Positions 16,648-26,573 of a DNA stretch of 64,000 nucleotides are shown here, in pieces. A program made the translations under genes and the position numbers. Source of the stretch: Novosphingobium sp. KA1 (GTDB lineage Bacteria > Pseudomonadota > Alphaproteobacteria > Sphingomonadales > Sphingomonadaceae); assembly GCF_017309955.1 (NCBI RefSeq), contig NZ_CP021248.1, positions 1-64,000 of the forward strand, given 5' to 3'. Under the pieces are notes generated by a model. It was given only the letters and a program-made list of their open reading frames with translations. It had not been told where the DNA came from and ran no database searches. Numbering within the stretch: the first letter of the stretch is position 1; each line of letters starts with the position of its first letter.

Positions 16648-17700
16648 TTGGACAGGATCGTCAGCATCTATGCGCCGGGTGAGGCGAGCGTGCCGGTGCG
16701 CGGCAGCGGACAGGCCGCGGACCGGCTGGCGCAAGTCGTCGCCCTCGTGCGCGACCATGCCGGTGCCGCCGATGCCGACTTGCGGTCCGTCCTTGCGGCG
16801 CGCGCGCCCGCGAGCCTCAAGGCCCTGGTCAACGACTTTTCTGATTACCGGGCCTTCATCGCCAGGATGGAGGGGCGCATCGATGGGCGCACGTTGCTGC
16901 CCGCAGATCCGGCCGAGGTCCTGGCCTATGTGCAGGATTGCCGGGTGCATGGGCAAAAACCGGCGACCATCCGGCGGCGGCTTGCGTCGCTGCGGGCGCT
17001 GCATGGGCTCGCCGGGCTGGCGGACCCGACCGGATCGCCGCAGCTTCGTGCCATGCTCAGGGGGCTGGCGGCGCAGGGCGTAGCGGCGTCTTTGCAGGTC
17101 AGCAGCCGCAAGCCGGCATTCACGCTGGAGATCCTGCTGGAGGCCTGCGAGGAGACGCCGCCGGGTCTGCGGGATGCGGCCTTGCTGGCGGTGGCCTGCG
17201 AGGCGGGCCTGAAGGTCTCGCAGGTCCTCGCGCTGGAGGCGGGGCAGGTGGTCCCCGCTGCCGAAGGGCAAGGCCTGCTGCGGCTGGCGGGCGTACAGGA
17301 GCGGGTGCTGACGGGCGAGACCTTCCAGCGCGTCGACCGCTGGTGCCGCGCGGCGGGCATTGCCGAAGGGGCGCTGTTCCGCCGCGTTGCCGTCGTCCGT
17401 GCGAAGGGGAGGGAAGGGCGCGGCCCGGTTCCGCTCGCCAAGCTCGCCTGGAATGCGCGCGCCGGCGATGGCCATCTGGGCGAGCGGCAGGCCCGGGCGG
17501 CGCGGACCGACTATGTGGTGGGCGAGAACGGGCTGACCGCCGCGGCGGTGCGGGACATCGTGCGCAAGGTGGCGGGCCGTGCCGCCGATCTCGGGCTGGT
17601 GGCGCTGCAAGGGCGGGAGCGGGAGGCGGCGATTGCGGCGCTGCGCCTGCAATCGCTGTGGTGCCGGCGCGCGCCGGACGCGACGGTCGGCGGCGATTGA
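16648..17700 (+). CDS. Tyrosine-recombinase-like protein with degenerate catalytic domain
   Basis: About 350 residues if begun at the TTG at 16648; the true start is unclear because no ATG is available in frame. Residues about 45-150 look like a phage-integrase core-binding domain (LKALVNDFSDYRAFIARMEGR, then KPATIRRRLASLRALHGLAG). The catalytic half keeps the helix ALLAVACEAGLKVSQVLALE, but its arginine is lysine. No HxxR box or nucleophilic tyrosine could be found. It is probably a DNA-binding relative that no longer recombines. It follows rtcR by 140 bp and is closed by a strong hairpin. Confidence 0.6.
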   Translation: MDRIVSIYAPGEASVPVRGSGQAADRLAQVVALVRDHAGAADADLRSVLAARAPASLKALVNDFSDYRAFIARMEGRIDGRTLLPADPAEVLAYVQDCRVHGQKPATIRRRLASLRALHGLAGLADPTGSPQLRAMLRGLAAQGVAASLQVSSRKPAFTLEILLEACEETPPGLRDAALLAVACEAGLKVSQVLALEAGQVVPAAEGQGLLRLAGVQERVLTGETFQRVDRWCRAAGIAEGALFRRVAVVRAKGREGRGPVPLAKLAWNARAGDGHLGERQARAARTDYVVGENGLTAAAVRDIVRKVAGRAADLGLVALQGREREAAIAALRLQSLWCRRAPDATVGGD

Positions 17701-17712
17701 AGGCGAACGGCA

Positions 17713-17745
17713 AAGGCCGCAACCGGGGGAAGCGGTTGCGGCCTT
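17713..17745. terminator. Bidirectional terminator hairpin
   Basis: AAGGCCGCAACCG (17713-17725) pairs perfectly with CGGTTGCGGCCTT (17733-17745) across a 7-base loop. It sits between two convergent genes, 13 bp after the recombinase-like gene. Only short T runs flank it on either strand, so efficiency is uncertain. Confidence 0.75.
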
Positions 17746-17813
17746 GTCATTGGGTTTCAGGCGCCGGTTTCAGGGGGCCAGCTTCAGTGGGCCGGGTTTG
17801 GCGCCTTTCGGCG

Positions 17814-20033
17814 TCATTCCGGTTTCAGCACGAACCATCCCGAGTATCGCGGCGTCGGGCCGCCTGCTCCCGCGTCGATGCGGTGGAGTTCCAGCCCGTT
17901 CGCCGCCACCAGCGCGTCGATGGCCGCCACGATGTCCGGACGCTCTGGCCCATAGCCGTTTCCGGCAAAGATGCAGCCCGGACGGAGCCTTGCGAACCAG
18001 TCGGCCAGCAGGGTTTCCGCCGCCGCGGCGCTTTCGTGCAGGCAGGCGTCGACGTGGATGAAGTCGAGCGTTTCGGGATCGAACATCTCGAGCGCATCGG
18101 CAAACCCCATGCGGACCAGCGAATTGCGCTCGCGATAGGGATCGAGGTCGAGCAGGGCCTGCTTGTAGCGCACGATCTCGTCGCGGGCGCCTTCACCCTC
18201 GCACTCGCTCCAGCCCACGGTGAAGAGATAGCCTGCCTGCCCTTGGTCGAGGACATGCCGCGAGAAGGCACTGGAGGCATCGAGCGCGACCGCGGCGCTG
18301 CCGGGCGGGATCAGCCGGGCGACGTCCTCGTGCCGGGCGAAGCGCGCCGCGACATCGCGCAGGCGGCGGTTGATCCGGACGTAGTCCTCGGCATCGGGGA
18401 CCGTCGGCGCCGCCGCGAGGGGCACCTCGGCGATCGAGGCCGCAAGCGGGGCTGGCGCCGAAGCCGGACCAGCTACCGGAGTGCCCATCATCATGTCGGG
18501 TTCGGAGCGGTATTCCTGGCCCTTGATGTAGAAGGTGAGCGCCAGCGTGTTGCGCGCGTGTTCCTGCGGGCCCAGCTCGCCGACACTGTGCCAGCTTTCC
18601 TCGCTGCGGACGAAGGAATAGGCGGCGTTGGGCTTGAAGTCGTTGGTCTTGTAGTCCGCGAAGCCCTGCGGCGTGCGGGTGTGGAAGCGGGTGCCGAGAT
18701 GGCGCTGGCTCTCGTCCGCGGGCAGGTAGAACTGCAATGTGGCGATCTTCGAGGCGGCATCGGGATGGATGCCGATGCGGTAGCCGGGGAAATCGCGGTA
18801 GAGCAGCGGCACCGCGACGAGTTCGGGCAGTTCCTCGCCGAACCGGGCGCGCAGGGTCTTGCCGAACTTGTCGACGAGGGCGGCGGCCAGCGCGGGATGG
18901 GTGCAGATCTGCGTCATCGCCTGCCAGAACGCACGGTCCTGGGGGGCGATGCGGCCCAGCGTGGCCTCGGTAAGGTCGAGCAGGCGGCGGGTAATGCGCC
19001 CGTCGGCGGCAACCGCATCGGGGTGGACGATTGGATCGAGCACATCATCGGCGGGCAGCCGCGCGACGATTTGTGCGTAGAGATCGGCGGGGAAGACCTC
19101 TTCGAGGTAGATGTTCTCGCTGGGCACGGCGTCGATCGGGGCCTCGGCGATGCGGCCGACGATGCCCGCGACCACGGCGTCGACATCGACTTCGACTTCG
19201 ACTTCGACATCCGCGGGGCTGGGATCCCAGTTCACCGCCACGCTGGTGGCAGGGGCATCGCGGCGGAACAGGTAGTTCAGCACGTCGCGCGTCTCGGGTG
19301 TCGCGAACGCGGCGTTCTGTTTCTTGTGCTGGAACTGCAGCCCGGCAGCGGCGAGGATCTCGGTCACTTCATCCACTTGCGCGGCGTCGGTTTCGATCAG
19401 TTCGATCGAGACCGATTTGACCTCCTCGCGCGCCAGCATCTGCGCGGCGCCGCGCACGATCGGCAGTTCGATGCCGTCGACGTCGATCTTCACGTGGTTG
19501 GGCACCGCCATGCCGAATTCGCCGATCAGGCTGTCGATGTCCTGGCCGACCATGCCCTGGCGGAAGGCGGGAGCGTAAGGATTGCCCCGGAAGTCGAGCG
19601 CTTCGCCGAAGCTGCTCATCGAGGTGCCGAAGTCGACGCTGGCCAGGTTCATCGCCGCGATCGCCTTGCGGTCGGTCAGCGCCAGGCAGAGCGGGGTGAC
19701 GCGGTCCTGCAGGCCGTTGAGGCCGATGTTGATGCACAGCTGGTAGTAGTTGGCGAAATGCGGTTCGAAAGCGTGGACGCGGGTGCCGCGCACCCCGGCA
19801 TAGACGCTGTAGATGCCGACATTAGCACCGATGTCCCACAGCGTTTCGCCCGGGCGGAAGCTGTCGATCCACTCGATCGTCTCGGGCTCCTTCTGGAGCA
19901 GCGTTTCGTAGCGCCAGCCCGAGCCTTGCGCCATGTAACGGATCTCGCGGCCGCGGGCTTCGAGCCGCCCGACGTTTCCGGCACCGAGCTGCCGGCTTAC
20001 CTCGCTAAAGAATCCTGCCGTGCCGGCGTTCAT
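17814..20033 (-). CDS. Fusion: FkbM methyltransferase + 2OG-Fe(II) oxygenase-like + C-terminal methyltransferase-like domain
   Basis: A 739-residue cytoplasmic protein with three domains. Residues about 40-260 are an FkbM-type SAM methyltransferase (WDIGANVGIYSVYAG, later HVKIDVDGIELPIV). After an acidic EVEVEVDVD linker, residues about 300-520 resemble a 2-oxoglutarate/Fe(II) oxygenase with an HxD pair in GYRIGIHPD (about 422/424) and a distal histidine in SWHSV (about 481). Residues about 555-739 look like a second, class I methyltransferase-like domain (LDFIHVDACLHE). The ATG at 20033 has GGAGGCATGTC upstream. It lies 171 bp downstream of and co-directional with a siderophore-type receptor. 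Substrate is unknown; a metabolite or glycan modifier is a guess. Confidence 0.75.
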   Translation of the reverse strand: MNAGTAGFFSEVSRQLGAGNVGRLEARGREIRYMAQGSGWRYETLLQKEPETIEWIDSFRPGETLWDIGANVGIYSVYAGVRGTRVHAFEPHFANYYQLCINIGLNGLQDRVTPLCLALTDRKAIAAMNLASVDFGTSMSSFGEALDFRGNPYAPAFRQGMVGQDIDSLIGEFGMAVPNHVKIDVDGIELPIVRGAAQMLAREEVKSVSIELIETDAAQVDEVTEILAAAGLQFQHKKQNAAFATPETRDVLNYLFRRDAPATSVAVNWDPSPADVEVEVEVDVDAVVAGIVGRIAEAPIDAVPSENIYLEEVFPADLYAQIVARLPADDVLDPIVHPDAVAADGRITRRLLDLTEATLGRIAPQDRAFWQAMTQICTHPALAAALVDKFGKTLRARFGEELPELVAVPLLYRDFPGYRIGIHPDAASKIATLQFYLPADESQRHLGTRFHTRTPQGFADYKTNDFKPNAAYSFVRSEESWHSVGELGPQEHARNTLALTFYIKGQEYRSEPDMMMGTPVAGPASAPAPLAASIAEVPLAAAPTVPDAEDYVRINRRLRDVAARFARHEDVARLIPPGSAAVALDASSAFSRHVLDQGQAGYLFTVGWSECEGEGARDEIVRYKQALLDLDPYRERNSLVRMGFADALEMFDPETLDFIHVDACLHESAAAAETLLADWFARLRPGCIFAGNGYGPERPDIVAAIDALVAANGLELHRIDAGAGGPTPRYSGWFVLKPE
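19180..19209. repeat. Hexanucleotide tandem repeat in the fusion gene
   Basis: Five 6-bp units (TCGACA, three TCGACT, TCGACA) in a row. Read on the minus strand they encode alternating Val with Glu/Asp in the interdomain linker. Unit gain or loss would stay in frame and only alter linker length. Confidence 0.75.
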
Positions 20034-20119
20034 GACATGCCTCCAGAAAATCCATCGCCCGCAAGGATGCGGGCCGTCTGAGGATTTATAGACTGGAAAC
20101 GACCCCGAGCCGGATGCGC

Positions 20120-20180
20120 GGCCCCGGAAATGCGGGGCCTCGGCATCGCATGACCGGGGCGGGAACTCTGCCCGCCCCGG
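20120..20180. repeat. Two hairpins between receptor and fusion gene
   Basis: GGCCCCG/CGGGGCC (20120-20139) and CCGGGGCGGG/CCCGCCCCGG (20154-20180, 7-base loop) lie directly after the receptor stop. Neither has a T tract on the minus strand. They may stabilise the receptor message or attenuate read-through into the downstream gene. Confidence 0.6.
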
Positions 20181-20204
20181 CCGTGCATCGATCCGGACGG
20201 CGGA

Positions 20205-22592
20205 TCAGTACTTGAAGCTGACCGTGCCGATCACCGTACGGCCCGCTGCCTGGTGGGCATAGTGGGTCGAATAGGCCTGGTCGTAGTAGAGCTTGTTGGT
20301 GATGTTCAGCGCATTGACGCGCACCGCGATATTGTCGGTGATGTCGTAGCTGGCGTTGGCATCGAAGCGCCAGTAGCTGGGCACGTACGTCGCGCGGGTC
20401 TTGACGATGGTGAACACGCCGTTCGTGTAAGTACGGGTGTCCGAGAAGCCGCCGTAGACCTTGTCCATGTAGATGGCGCCGCCGCCCAGGGTGAGCTGCG
20501 GTGTCACCTTGTAGTTGGTGAACAGCGTGAAGCTGTTCTTCGGCGTGTTCGGGAAGGCGTGGCCAGTGGCCGCCGCCGGGGCGTAGTACTTGGCCGCCGC
20601 GCCGCTCGCATCGGTGCCGGTGGTGGCGGTCAGGCCGGCGTTCAGCACCTTGGAATCCATGTAGGTGTAGCCGCCGAAGACGTTCCATTCCGGCGTGATG
20701 TTGCCGCTGAAGCCCAGTTCGAAACCGCGAATGCGCTTGGTGCCGACATTGAGCACGCCGCCGTCGGGGTTGGTGGTGCGGGAATTGGTGGTGCGGGTCT
20801 GGAACACGTCGAAGCTGAGCGCCAGCGCCTCGCCGAACAGGTTCCACTTGGTGCCCGCTTCATAGCTCGTGGTCTTGGCGACCTTGAGATCGTCGGTGCT
20901 GACGCCGGCGGTCGTCAGGCCGTTGTCCTCGCTGCCCTGGGCAAGGAACGAGCCCGGCGGGATCGCCGAAGTGGCGGTCGAGACATAGATCGTGCCGTTG
21001 GACACCGGCTTGAACACCAGTCCCGCCTGGTAGGTGAACAGGTCGTCGGTGCGGTGCTGCCAGGTACGGGCGGCGGTGAAGGGCTTGGCGACGGCGGCCG
21101 AGGCGTCGGTGTCGTAGTGGTCGTAGCGGCCGCCGATGTTCAGCTTCCAGTGCTCGCCCAGGCTGATCGTGTCGAACAGCGAGGCCGAATAGGTTTCGCT
21201 GCTGGCCAGCGTGCGCGAGTTGGCCGGGCCCTTGACGATCGAGCCGGTCCAGCTGTCGTAAGGATTGGGATTGGCGAGATCGGTGCAGATCGCGTTGCTG
21301 CCCGAAGTGGCGGTGGCGCAGGTGACCGCGGTGGGCAGCGCGGTGTAGCTGGTGCTATCGGCATAGTAGCTGCCGTAGCCCGATTTCTGCCAGCTGTATT
21401 CGAGCGCGGCGGTGAAGCTGTGCTCCAGCACGCCGGTGGCGAACGTGCCCGACAGGTCGAGCTGGTCGACGAGGCCCTGCTGCTTGGAATAGCGCGAGTT
21501 CACGCGGCGCGAGACGGTGCCGTAGCTATAGACGTTGCCCTTGGAATCGTCCGGCTGGGTCCAGAGGTACTTCTGGCTCGAATCCGAGAAGCGCGCGGTG
21601 TTGCGCAGGGTCAGGCCGTTGTCGAACTCGTGCTGGAAGCGCGCGGTGAACTGGTCGACCGTGGTCTTGCGGAAATCGCGGTCGGCGAGGCCGTAATAGG
21701 CATCGCGCGAACGCACCGAGGTGCCGGCGGGCGCGGTCTGGTCATTGGCGCCGGGCTGGTTCGAGATGGTGGTGAGGTAGGGAATGCCGGTGTCGGGCAG
21801 TTCGCTGGTATGAAGGTGATACCAGTCGAGCTGCAGGCTGGTCGGGCCGTTCAGGCCGAACTTGATGGACGGCGCCACGCCCCAGCGCTTCTGCCACACC
21901 GCATCCCGGCCGGCGACGTCCTGGTCATGCCACATGCCGTTGATGCGCACGCCGATGAAGTCGTTGAGCGGCTGGTTCACGTCGACGGTGACGCGCTTGT
22001 AGTCGTCGTTGCCGTAGCTGGCGTCGAGATGGGCGAAGCGGTCGGCCTTGGGGGCCTTGGAGACGAGGTTGATCGAACCGCCGGCATTGCCCGAACCGTT
22101 GGTGACGCTGTCCGAACCCTTGGTGACTTCGATGGCTTCCACCGCGAAGGTCTCGCGGCTCTGCGCGGCGATGTCGCGCACGCCGTCGAGATAGGTCGAG
22201 GCCTGGCTGTCGCTGCCGCGAATGAACGGACGGTCGCCCAGCGCGTTGCCGCCTTCGCCCGCGCCCATGGTGATGCCCGGCACGGTGCGCAGCGCCTCGG
22301 CGAGCGAGGTCGAATTGGTGTCGCTCAAGAGCCGGCTGGAAATGACCGTGATCGAGCGCGGGGTATCGATCAGCGGCGCGGTGGCCTTGGGGCTGGAGAG
22401 GGTGTCGACCTTGTAGCCGTCATCGTCGATCGCGGTATCGGACACGGTCATGCCGCCGAGGCGCGCGGGCGCGGCTTCGGTGCTGTCCTGTGCAAGCGCG
22501 GGCGCGGCGCTTGTCGCCAGTCCGATGCAGCTCAGCGCGAGATAGGCCTGCGCTGCCGTGGCGGACGAATGACGGAAACGGGAAGTGGACAC
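20205..22592 (-). CDS. TonB-dependent siderophore receptor
   Basis: Outer-membrane receptor of 795 residues resembling catecholate or ferrichrome-type siderophore receptors. The GTG at 22592 is chosen because AAGGAGGCACC precedes it. A signal peptide ends near APALAQ, followed by the TonB-box region MTVSDTAIDDDG. The plug reads PLIDTPRSITVISSRLL, EALRTVPGIT and RPFIRGSD, with FAVEAIEVTKGSDSVTNGSGNAGGSINLVSK. A 22-strand barrel ends in the aromatic signature TVSFKY. A Fur-like site lies just upstream of the ribosome binding site. The FkbM fusion gene follows it. Confidence 0.93.
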   Translation of the reverse strand: MSTSRFRHSSATAAQAYLALSCIGLATSAAPALAQDSTEAAPARLGGMTVSDTAIDDDGYKVDTLSSPKATAPLIDTPRSITVISSRLLSDTNSTSLAEALRTVPGITMGAGEGGNALGDRPFIRGSDSQASTYLDGVRDIAAQSRETFAVEAIEVTKGSDSVTNGSGNAGGSINLVSKAPKADRFAHLDASYGNDDYKRVTVDVNQPLNDFIGVRINGMWHDQDVAGRDAVWQKRWGVAPSIKFGLNGPTSLQLDWYHLHTSELPDTGIPYLTTISNQPGANDQTAPAGTSVRSRDAYYGLADRDFRKTTVDQFTARFQHEFDNGLTLRNTARFSDSSQKYLWTQPDDSKGNVYSYGTVSRRVNSRYSKQQGLVDQLDLSGTFATGVLEHSFTAALEYSWQKSGYGSYYADSTSYTALPTAVTCATATSGSNAICTDLANPNPYDSWTGSIVKGPANSRTLASSETYSASLFDTISLGEHWKLNIGGRYDHYDTDASAAVAKPFTAARTWQHRTDDLFTYQAGLVFKPVSNGTIYVSTATSAIPPGSFLAQGSEDNGLTTAGVSTDDLKVAKTTSYEAGTKWNLFGEALALSFDVFQTRTTNSRTTNPDGGVLNVGTKRIRGFELGFSGNITPEWNVFGGYTYMDSKVLNAGLTATTGTDASGAAAKYYAPAAATGHAFPNTPKNSFTLFTNYKVTPQLTLGGGAIYMDKVYGGFSDTRTYTNGVFTIVKTRATYVPSYWRFDANASYDITDNIAVRVNALNITNKLYYDQAYSTHYAHQAAGRTVIGTVSFKY

Positions 22593-22940
22593 GGTGCCTC
22601 CTTGTTGCAGATGATTATTATTTGCGATGGATGCGCGGATCGGTGGCGAAAACGGCTTTCGATCCACGGAAATCGGGGCAGGAGCGGCAGGCGGCAGGTC
22701 TCCGCAATCGCCGCGAGAACGGGCTCAGCGCATGGCGCGGCCGTGGCGTAAAAACACCCTGACGTTCCGGCACGCGGGGCTGGAACCGGCCGTGATCCTC
22801 ATGTCTGTCCTGCCTGACTCGTTATCTATTGAGAGCGATTATTAATAGCGACAACCGGGCCGCGCAAGCTGGACATTTGTATCAATCGTCGCACCCGCCC
22901 CCGCTCCCCCCGGCCGAGCCTCTCGCTTTCACCCGATCCC
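22593..22940. other. Upstream region of the siderophore receptor
   Basis: A 348-bp gap between the receptor and the end of the response-regulator gene. Besides the Fur-like box it holds a second A+T-rich patch near 22828-22855 (GCGATTATTAATAGCG, containing the palindrome TATTAATA) that could be another operator or a promoter. No gene is recognised. Confidence 0.45.
22606..22627 (-). promoter_or_regulatory. Fur-like box upstream of the siderophore receptor
   Basis: TGCAGATGATTATTATTTGC is an A+T-rich, roughly dyad element of the ferric-uptake-regulator type, lying just upstream of the ribosome binding site of the receptor gene. It contrasts with the GC-rich surroundings and fits iron repression of a siderophore receptor. 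Confidence 0.55.
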
Positions 22941-24289
<1,349 letters not shown>

Positions 24290-24293
<4 letters not shown>

Positions 24294-26062
24294 GTCGGGT
24301 TTCCGAAAGTGAGGCGCAGGCAGGTGGACCAGCCGGGCCGCGCGGCGAGCGTGACGGTGCCGCCATGCGCCTCCATCACGCGCCGGACGATGGCGAGGCC
24401 GAGCCCGGTGCCGCCGGGGCGGCGCGAGACGAAGGGGCGGAACAGGCTGTCGGCGATCTCGGCCGGAATGCCGGGGCCATCGTCGCAGATGTCGATCGTG
24501 GCGGGCGGGCCGGGCGCGGCAATCAGGGCGACCCTGCTGCCGAGCGCCCGCGCATTGTCGACGAGGTTCGCCAGCGCCCGGTCGAGCGCCATGGGGTCGG
24601 CGGTGACGGTCATGCCTGCGGGCACCTGTGCCTCGATCCCGAAACGCCCTGCCAGCATCGTCACGTCGAGCGGGCGGGGGCTGAGGGTCCAGGCCCTGGC
24701 ATAGTCGAGGATGTCGGTGATGAGGTGGTTCATGCGCGCCACTTGTTCGGCGATCTCGCCGCGGACATCGGCCGGGGCGCCGGTCGCGGCCATGGCGACG
24801 ATGCCCAGCGGATTGCGCAGGTCATGCGCGACGGTCGCCGCCAGCGCGCCGATTTCGGCAAGGCGGGCCTCGCGTTCCTCGGCAACGAGGCGCTGCGCGG
24901 CGGTCAGGCGGCGGGCGGCTTCCCCGACCAGCGCGGCGAGGCGCTCGGCGATGTGGCGGGTGGCAAGGGGGGCGTCGTCCCACCCGGACAGCGTCACCGT
25001 CTCGCCTGCCAGCACGAGGTGGGGGCCGTCTTCCGGCAGGCCGAGGCGGGTGCGCAGCAGGGTGTTGGCCCGTGCCGCAAGACTTGCCGCGTCGGCCGGC
25101 TCGGCCAGCTGGTCGCGCCATGTGGCAATATCGGTTTCGCTGACTTGGCCGCCGGGAAAGACCAGCCTGTCGACCCATCGCTTCATCGGCGTCAGCACCG
25201 CCATGCCCAGCAGCAGCGTGGCGGCGAGCGCGGTCCAGGTCGCCAGGAAACCGGCGGGGCGCCCGGCCAGCGCCAGCGGCAGCGCGGCGATCAGCGCGCT
25301 GGCCATGCCGGCGCCCGCCAGCAGCAGCACCCACACGAGCGCGCGGCGCGCCCAGAGGTCGACGGCCATGAAACGGTGGCGCACGATGCCGTAGACCAGC
25401 GCCACCGAATAGAGCGGCAGCAGCAGCACCGGGAAGGGATAGATCGCTAGCCCCAGCGCCGGAAACGCGAAGCCGGTGAGGGCGACAAGGCCGAGGCCGC
25501 TGGCCACGAAAACGGCGCGCGCCTGCTCGCTCTGGCGCCGGATTTCGCCGCTGCCCCGGCGTTGCCCCAGCCAGGTCCGGAGCAGGCGCAGGTGCCCGGC
25601 GAGGGAGAGCAGGCCTGCCGCGCCGAGGACGCCCCAGCCGCAGGGCGAGGGCACGAAAAAGCCCGGAAAACCCCGCCATGGCACGACCGCGCCGACGCCG
25701 AACACCAGTCCCACCGTCGCCGCGAAGAGCGCCGCGGCATAAGCGGCGATAGCGACCGGGCGCTCGCTGGCACAGCGGGCATAGGCAAAGACCAGATGGA
25801 CAAAGGCTGCGGCGGGGAGCGGGGAGAGCGCGACACACACGGTGCTGAACGTCCCCGAGGCGGGGCCGAGCAGCGCCGGTGCGGCCTGCGCGATGCTCCA
25901 GAGGGCAACACCGCAAAGGAACACCACCAGCAGCCGTCCACCCGGCAGCATCCGCGCGCGCAGCGCCACGAAGACAGCCAGCAGCAGGCTGGCGAGCGCG
26001 GTCAGCGCGAGCGCGCCGACATAGGCAAGGATGCCGAGTGCTGTATCCATCGTTAACACCAT
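24290..26062 (-). CDS. Membrane sensor histidine kinase
   Basis: A 590-residue kinase. The first 290 residues form about seven to eight hydrophobic helices with little periplasmic loop, suggesting an intramembrane or membrane-state sensor rather than a classical ligand-binding loop. The catalytic part has the H box ATVAHDLRNPLGIV, the N box LANLVDNARAL, and G boxes ICDDGPGIP and GGTGLGLAIV. The ATG at 26062 has AGGAAG 7 bases upstream; a second start at 26050 is possible. It pairs with the downstream response regulator and diverges from the sigma54-driven membrane operon. Confidence 0.92.
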
Positions 26063-26167
26063 ACCACGGCTTCCTGTTTACATCGTTTACATTTCGCTCT
26101 GCTCCGCGGCCCCGCTTTTCGGCGAATTTGCGGCCATGCTCATTGGGCACAGCAAATGCCGGGCCAA

Positions 26168-26184
26168 TTGGCACGGCCGTTGCA
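26168..26184 (+). promoter_or_regulatory. Sigma54 promoter of the membrane operon
   Basis: TTGGCACG-GCCG-TTGCA matches the -24/-12 consensus exactly, with GG at 26170-26171 and GC at 26182-26183, 55 bp before the first ATG. Activator sites should lie between here and the divergent kinase start at 26062. Confidence 0.92.
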
Positions 26185-26238
26185 ATTCACCCTTTGCGCC
26201 TGCCGATCCCCGGCGGGCCGACGAAGGGAACCCACGCC

Positions 26239-26562
26239 ATGCTGGAACCGATCTCCGCCTTGCTCCTCACTTATGCCCTGACCGCGCTGGTCGCCACGCT
26301 CGCCGCCGCCGTCCTGTGGCGGCCGCTGTCGATCCTGCTTGCCGAACTGTGCGGCACCGAGGAGCGCTCGCGCTTCTGGACGGTCTGGTCGATGGTGATG
26401 ATGGTCGCCACGCCGATGCTGTTCGTGTCGATGAGCAGCGTCGCCGTCAGCCCGGCCGATCTCATTCGCGGCACGATGACGAGCGCGCTGATGGGCGTCC
26501 TGCTGGCGCTGGTCGGCATGGGCCTTGCGGTCTGGACCCGCAGCCCGCGCCGCGACGCGTGA
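26239..26562 (+). CDS. Small membrane protein, first gene of the sigma54 operon
   Basis: A 107-residue integral membrane protein of unknown function with about three hydrophobic helices (ALLLTYALTALVATLAAAVLW, VMMVATPMLFVSMSSVAV, ALMGVLLALVGMGLAVW) and a basic C-terminus. It starts 55 bp after the -12 element of a near-perfect sigma54 promoter and ends 11 bp before the SDR-DoxX gene. I cannot assign a family. It is real by promoter, start context and codon pattern. Confidence 0.75.
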   Translation: MLEPISALLLTYALTALVATLAAAVLWRPLSILLAELCGTEERSRFWTVWSMVMMVATPMLFVSMSSVAVSPADLIRGTMTSALMGVLLALVGMGLAVWTRSPRRDA

Positions 26563-26573
26563 GGGCGGCGGCG

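Noticed and set aside
16648..17700. Active integrase marking an integrated mobile element
   Set aside because: Catalytic residues are missing and no attachment-site repeats or tRNA gene were seen nearby.
20253..22751. Long plus-strand open frame opposite the siderophore receptor
   Set aside because: Its translation is a Val/Ala/Gly/Arg-rich shadow of the receptor codons with no recognisable motif; the opposite strand encodes a complete receptor.
22828..22855. Second Fur box upstream of the siderophore receptor
   Set aside because: A+T-rich and partly palindromic but a poor dyad overall and over 200 bp from the start; mentioned only as a possible site.
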